NCBI GenBank assembly: GCA_943327965.2
Contig: CALPYQ020000069.1
Coordinates: 1-7,607, forward strand
Direction: 5' to 3'
Source: Singulisphaera sp. GP187
GTDB taxonomy: Bacteria > Pseudomonadota > Gammaproteobacteria > Burkholderiales > Burkholderiaceae_C
Length of the DNA: 7,607 nt
Positions within the stretch are counted from its first letter, which is position 1, and every line of letters starts with the position of its first letter. This document shows, in pieces, positions 4,495 through 7,607 of this stretch. Below the pieces are notes generated by a model, which saw only the letters and a list, made by a program, of their open reading frames with translations, was not told the origin of the DNA and ran no database searches. The position numbers and the translations under genes are program-made.

Positions 4495-7400
4495 ATGTTT
4501 GTTCATTTGCGCCTTCACACCGAGTTTTCCATTGTCGATTCCACCTGCCGCATCGACGATGTGGTGCAGGCTGCCGCAGACGATCAGCAGCCCGCTCTGG
4601 CCATCACCGATCTGAGCAATTTGTTTGGGGCCATCAAGTTTTACAAAGCGGCTCGTGGCAAAGGTGTTCAGCCCATCTTGGGCGCTGAAATCTTTTTGGA
4701 GGGTTTAGGCGCAGACCCGTTGGCTTTGTCGCGCGTCATGGTGTTGGTACAAAGTTCGCAAGGGTACTTAAACCTGTCCGAATTGTTGGCACGCGCTTGG
4801 ACGCAAAACATGGTGAAGACCAACGCCGTGGTCAAACTGGCTTGGCTACAAGAATTGTCCGAAGGATTGATTCTGTTGTCGGGCGCACAAGCGGGCCCTG
4901 TGGGGCAGGCCTTGGTGCAAGGCGATGCTTCGCGTGCTGCCGAAATTGCTTTGCAATTGGCGTCTATTTTTACGCATCGTTTCTATTTGGAATTGCAACG
5001 CGCAGGCAGGCCAGAGGACAACACGCATGTGGTGGCGACCGTTAAGCTGGCGGCCCGTTTGAGCTTGCCTGTGGTGGCTACGCATCCAGTCCAATTTTTG
5101 GCGCAAGACGATTACGAATCGCACGAAGCGCGCGTGTGTATTTCTGAAGGCGAAATTTTGGGCAATCAGCGCCGTGTGCGCAAGTTCACGCGCGACCAAT
5201 ATTTCAAATCGTCTGCTGAAATGCAAACCCTGTTTGCCGATGTGCCCAGTGCCTTGGCCAACTCGGTAGAAATTGCCAAGCGCTGCAATTTGTCGCTGGT
5301 ATTGGGCAAGCCGCAATTGCCCAATTACCCAACCCCACTGACCGATGGCAAGCCCATGCCCATCGAGGACTATTTCCGTTTGTTGTCGGTCGAAGGATTG
5401 GAAGAGCGTTTGGCGCATTTGTATCCCGACCCAGCAAAGCGCGAGGCCGAGCGACCACGCTATGCAGACCGATTGGAATTTGAAATCAACACCATCTTGA
5501 AGATGGGTTTCCCGGGCTACTTTTTAATCGTCGGTGACTTCATCAACTGGGCCAAGAAAAACGGCTGTCCAGTGGGGCCGGGTCGGGGCTCCGGTGCGGG
5601 CTCTTTGGTGGCGTATTCTTTGAAGATTACCGACCTCGATCCGCTGCAATACAACTTGCTGTTTGAGCGTTTCTTGAATCCAGAGCGGGTCTCCATGCCC
5701 GACTTTGACATTGACTTCTGTCAGACCAATCGCGACCGCGTCATTGACTATGTCAAAGACAAATACGGTCGTGATGCAGTCAGTCAAATTGCCACCTTTG
5801 GCACCATGGCGGCGCGTGCAGCCATTCGTGACGTGGGTCGAGTGCTCGACATGAGTTACATGTTCTGTGATGGCATTAGCAAACTCATTCCCAACAAGCC
5901 AGGGCAACACATTACCATCGATGGCGCCATCAAGGCCGAACCGGTTTTGGCTGAGCGCTTAGAAAAAGAAGATGAAGTTAAAACTTTGCTGGCGCTTGCC
6001 CAAAAATTAGAGGGCATGACTCGCAATGTGGGCATGCATGCTGGCGGTGTTTTGATTGCACCGGGCAAACTCACCGATTTTTGTCCTTTGTACCAACAAC
6101 CGGGCAGTACGTCTGCCGTCAGTCAGTACGACAAAGACGACGTAGAAGCCATCGGCTTGGTCAAGTTTGACTTCTTGGGCTTGGCCACTTTGACCATCTT
6201 GGAATTGGCCCGCGAAATGATTGTGAAGCGCCACAAGGGTCAAGAACATTTTGCGTTTGAAAATATTCCGCTGGACGATGCCGCCACCTACAAGTTGTTT
6301 GCCGATGGTCGCACCGAGTCTGTGTTCCAGTTTGAAAGTCGCGGCATGCAAGGCATGTTGAAAGACGCACGGCCTTCACGCTTAGAAGACCTGATTGCTT
6401 TGAATGCTTTGTACCGCCCGGGGCCAATGGATTTGATCCCCAGTTTTGTGGCGCGAAAGCACGGCCGAGAAGTGGTGGAATATCCACACCCCTTGGTTGA
6501 GAAAGTGCTGTCCGAAACCTACGGCATCATGGTTTACCAAGAGCAGGTGATGCAAACTGCGCAGGTTTTGGGTGGTTATAGCTTGGGCGGCGCCGACTTG
6601 CTGCGCCGTGCCATGGGCAAGAAAAAAGCCGAAGAGATGGCCGAGCACCGTGCCATCTTCCGAAAAGGCGCAGAGGTCAATGGTTTGTCAGAAACCAAAG
6701 CGGACGAAGTGTTCGACTTGATGGAAAAGTTTGCTGGCTATGGATTTAACAAATCGCACGCTGCGGCATATTCATTGTTGGCGTATCACACGGGTTGGTT
6801 GAAAGTTCATTTCACGGCGGAGTTTTTCTGCGCCAACATGACCATCGAAATGGACGACACTGACAAGCTCAAAGTCTTGTTTGAAGATGCCCTGAAGTTT
6901 GGCATGCACTTCGATCCACCCGATGTCAATCGTGGCACCCATCGATTTGAGCCCGTTTCCGACAAAGTCATTCGCTACGGCTTGGGTGCCATCAAGGGCA
7001 CTGGCCAACAAGCCATCGATGCCATTGTCAAAGCGCGAGAAGAGGGTGGGCCCTTCACCAGCTTGTTTGATTTCTGTGTGCGAGTCGATCGCAGCCGTTT
7101 AAACAAGCGCACGGTAGAGGCACTGGTCAAAGCGGGTGCCTTTGATTCTTTGCAACGCAACCGCGCTTCATTGGCGGCCTCTGTCGATCGTGCCTTTGAG
7201 TTCTCTACCGCGACGGCAGCCAACGCCAATCAAGGCGGTCTGTTCGACATGATGGGTGATGACGCGCATGGCTCCAGTACACAAGAACCTGATCTGGTCG
7301 ATGTCCTGCCTTGGGGTGTCAAAGAGCAACTGACCAACGAGAAAACAGCTGTTGGTTTTTACTTGTCAGGGCATTTGTTTGATGCGGTTGAGCGCGAGGT

Positions 7401-7607
7401 ACGCCTGTTTGCCAAGCGCAAAATCGACGACCTCATTGACAGCCGAGAGCCACAACTTTTGGCTGGCATTGTCAGCGACCTGCGCGTGATCAATGGCCAA
7501 CGCGGCAAGCTGGCCATCTTTAAGTTGGACGATAAAAGCGCTGTCATGGAAGCCACGGCCGACGAGGCCATGATCAACGCCAATCGGCACTTGCTCAAAG
7601 ACGATGA
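4495..7607 (+). CDS. dnaE: DNA polymerase III alpha subunit, N-terminal 1037 residues (cut by window edge)
   Basis: The catalytic subunit of the replicative polymerase, which extends DNA from primers within the pol III core with epsilon and theta. The frame is open for 1037 codons without stop or frameshift; about 120-130 residues should follow (E. coli DnaE has 1160). Only the ATG at 4495 fits: it gives the canonical MFVHLRLHTEFS and a TGA lies upstream in frame. No clear Shine-Dalgarno is seen. Domains: PHP (about 3-280), polymerase core with GPGRGSGAGSLVAY (361-374), catalytic D405 and D407 in PDFDIDF and D559 in KFDFLGL (matching E. coli 401, 403, 555), helix-hairpin-helix region (about 835-890, LNKRTVEALVKAGAFDSL), a clamp-binding motif QGGLF (913-917) and the beginning of the OB fold (about 988 on). 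The PHP domain has lost metal ligands (R6 in HLRLH, L in TDLSN), as in E. coli, so proofreading should come from DnaQ. Confidence 0.97.
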   Translation, partial: MFVHLRLHTEFSIVDSTCRIDDVVQAAADDQQPALAITDLSNLFGAIKFYKAARGKGVQPILGAEIFLEGLGADPLALSRVMVLVQSSQGYLNLSELLARAWTQNMVKTNAVVKLAWLQELSEGLILLSGAQAGPVGQALVQGDASRAAEIALQLASIFTHRFYLELQRAGRPEDNTHVVATVKLAARLSLPVVATHPVQFLAQDDYESHEARVCISEGEILGNQRRVRKFTRDQYFKSSAEMQTLFADVPSALANSVEIAKRCNLSLVLGKPQLPNYPTPLTDGKPMPIEDYFRLLSVEGLEERLAHLYPDPAKREAERPRYADRLEFEINTILKMGFPGYFLIVGDFINWAKKNGCPVGPGRGSGAGSLVAYSLKITDLDPLQYNLLFERFLNPERVSMPDFDIDFCQTNRDRVIDYVKDKYGRDAVSQIATFGTMAARAAIRDVGRVLDMSYMFCDGISKLIPNKPGQHITIDGAIKAEPVLAERLEKEDEVKTLLALAQKLEGMTRNVGMHAGGVLIAPGKLTDFCPLYQQPGSTSAVSQYDKDDVEAIGLVKFDFLGLATLTILELAREMIVKRHKGQEHFAFENIPLDDAATYKLFADGRTESVFQFESRGMQGMLKDARPSRLEDLIALNALYRPGPMDLIPSFVARKHGREVVEYPHPLVEKVLSETYGIMVYQEQVMQTAQVLGGYSLGGADLLRRAMGKKKAEEMAEHRAIFRKGAEVNGLSETKADEVFDLMEKFAGYGFNKSHAAAYSLLAYHTGWLKVHFTAEFFCANMTIEMDDTDKLKVLFEDALKFGMHFDPPDVNRGTHRFEPVSDKVIRYGLGAIKGTGQQAIDAIVKAREEGGPFTSLFDFCVRVDRSRLNKRTVEALVKAGAFDSLQRNRASLAASVDRAFEFSTATAANANQGGLFDMMGDDAHGSSTQEPDLVDVLPWGVKEQLTNEKTAVGFYLSGHLFDAVEREVRLFAKRKIDDLIDSREPQLLAGIVSDLRVINGQRGKLAIFKLDDKSAVMEATADEAMINANRHLLKDD

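Noticed and set aside
4846..5418. 190-codon open frame on the minus strand
   Set aside because: Antisense to dnaE, whose sense translation is conserved throughout. The Gln/Arg/His-rich product is typical of a shadow frame. The other minus frames between 5204 and 7598 were rejected for the same reason.
1..7607. CRISPR array, insertion sequence, tRNA, rRNA, phage or toxin-antitoxin genes
   Set aside because: No spaced direct repeats, transposase motifs, cloverleaf-like segments or phage or toxin proteins were seen on either strand; almost all bases are accounted for by conserved genes.

Overview
The window reads as an ordinary chromosomal segment of a betaproteobacterium, most likely Burkholderiales and Comamonadaceae-like. 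This is inferred from the style of the DnaE, TrhO and GluQ proteins, not from a database search. Coding density is high, base composition looks even and moderately GC-rich, and I see no mobile element, tRNA, rRNA or CRISPR array.

Layout. From 1 to 2288 three genes run on the minus strand. In transcription order they are a LysR-type regulator (2288-1344), a renalase-like FAD-dependent amine oxidase family protein (1334-270), and the 5' part of gluQ, glutamyl-Q tRNA(Asp) synthetase (269 to 1, cut by the window edge). The gaps are 9 and 0 bases, so they look like one operon. A 116-base AT-rich divergent region (2289-2404) holds a perfect 17-bp dyad that fits a LysR operator. To its right, on the plus strand, lie a pirin-family bicupin (2405-3106) and a flavodoxin-fold NAD(P)H/quinone-reductase-like protein (3146-3679), probably one transcript. 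A strong hairpin (3702-3721) separates them from the convergent trhO gene (minus strand, stop at 3712), a rhodanese-type tRNA U34 hydroxylase. The gene trhO is head-to-head with dnaE (4495 to the end, plus strand), the DNA polymerase III alpha subunit. dnaE is open over 1037 codons and cut by the right edge. A 9-bp inverted repeat sits between the two divergent starts.

How the genes may work together. The LysR regulator probably controls the divergent pirin/flavodoxin pair and itself. Pirin-type quercetinases, flavodoxin-fold quinone reductases and FAD amine-oxidase-like proteins all suggest a small aromatic/quinone or redox-stress response, but no substrate can be read from the sequence. gluQ and trhO each modify a wobble-position (34) nucleotide of tRNA, and dnaE is core replication; these appear to be housekeeping neighbours.

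I did not find a convincing undescribed system. The items most worth a second look are regulatory: the LysR dyad, the inverted repeat at the dnaE/trhO divergent start, and the in-frame stop-start junction between the FAD protein and gluQ.
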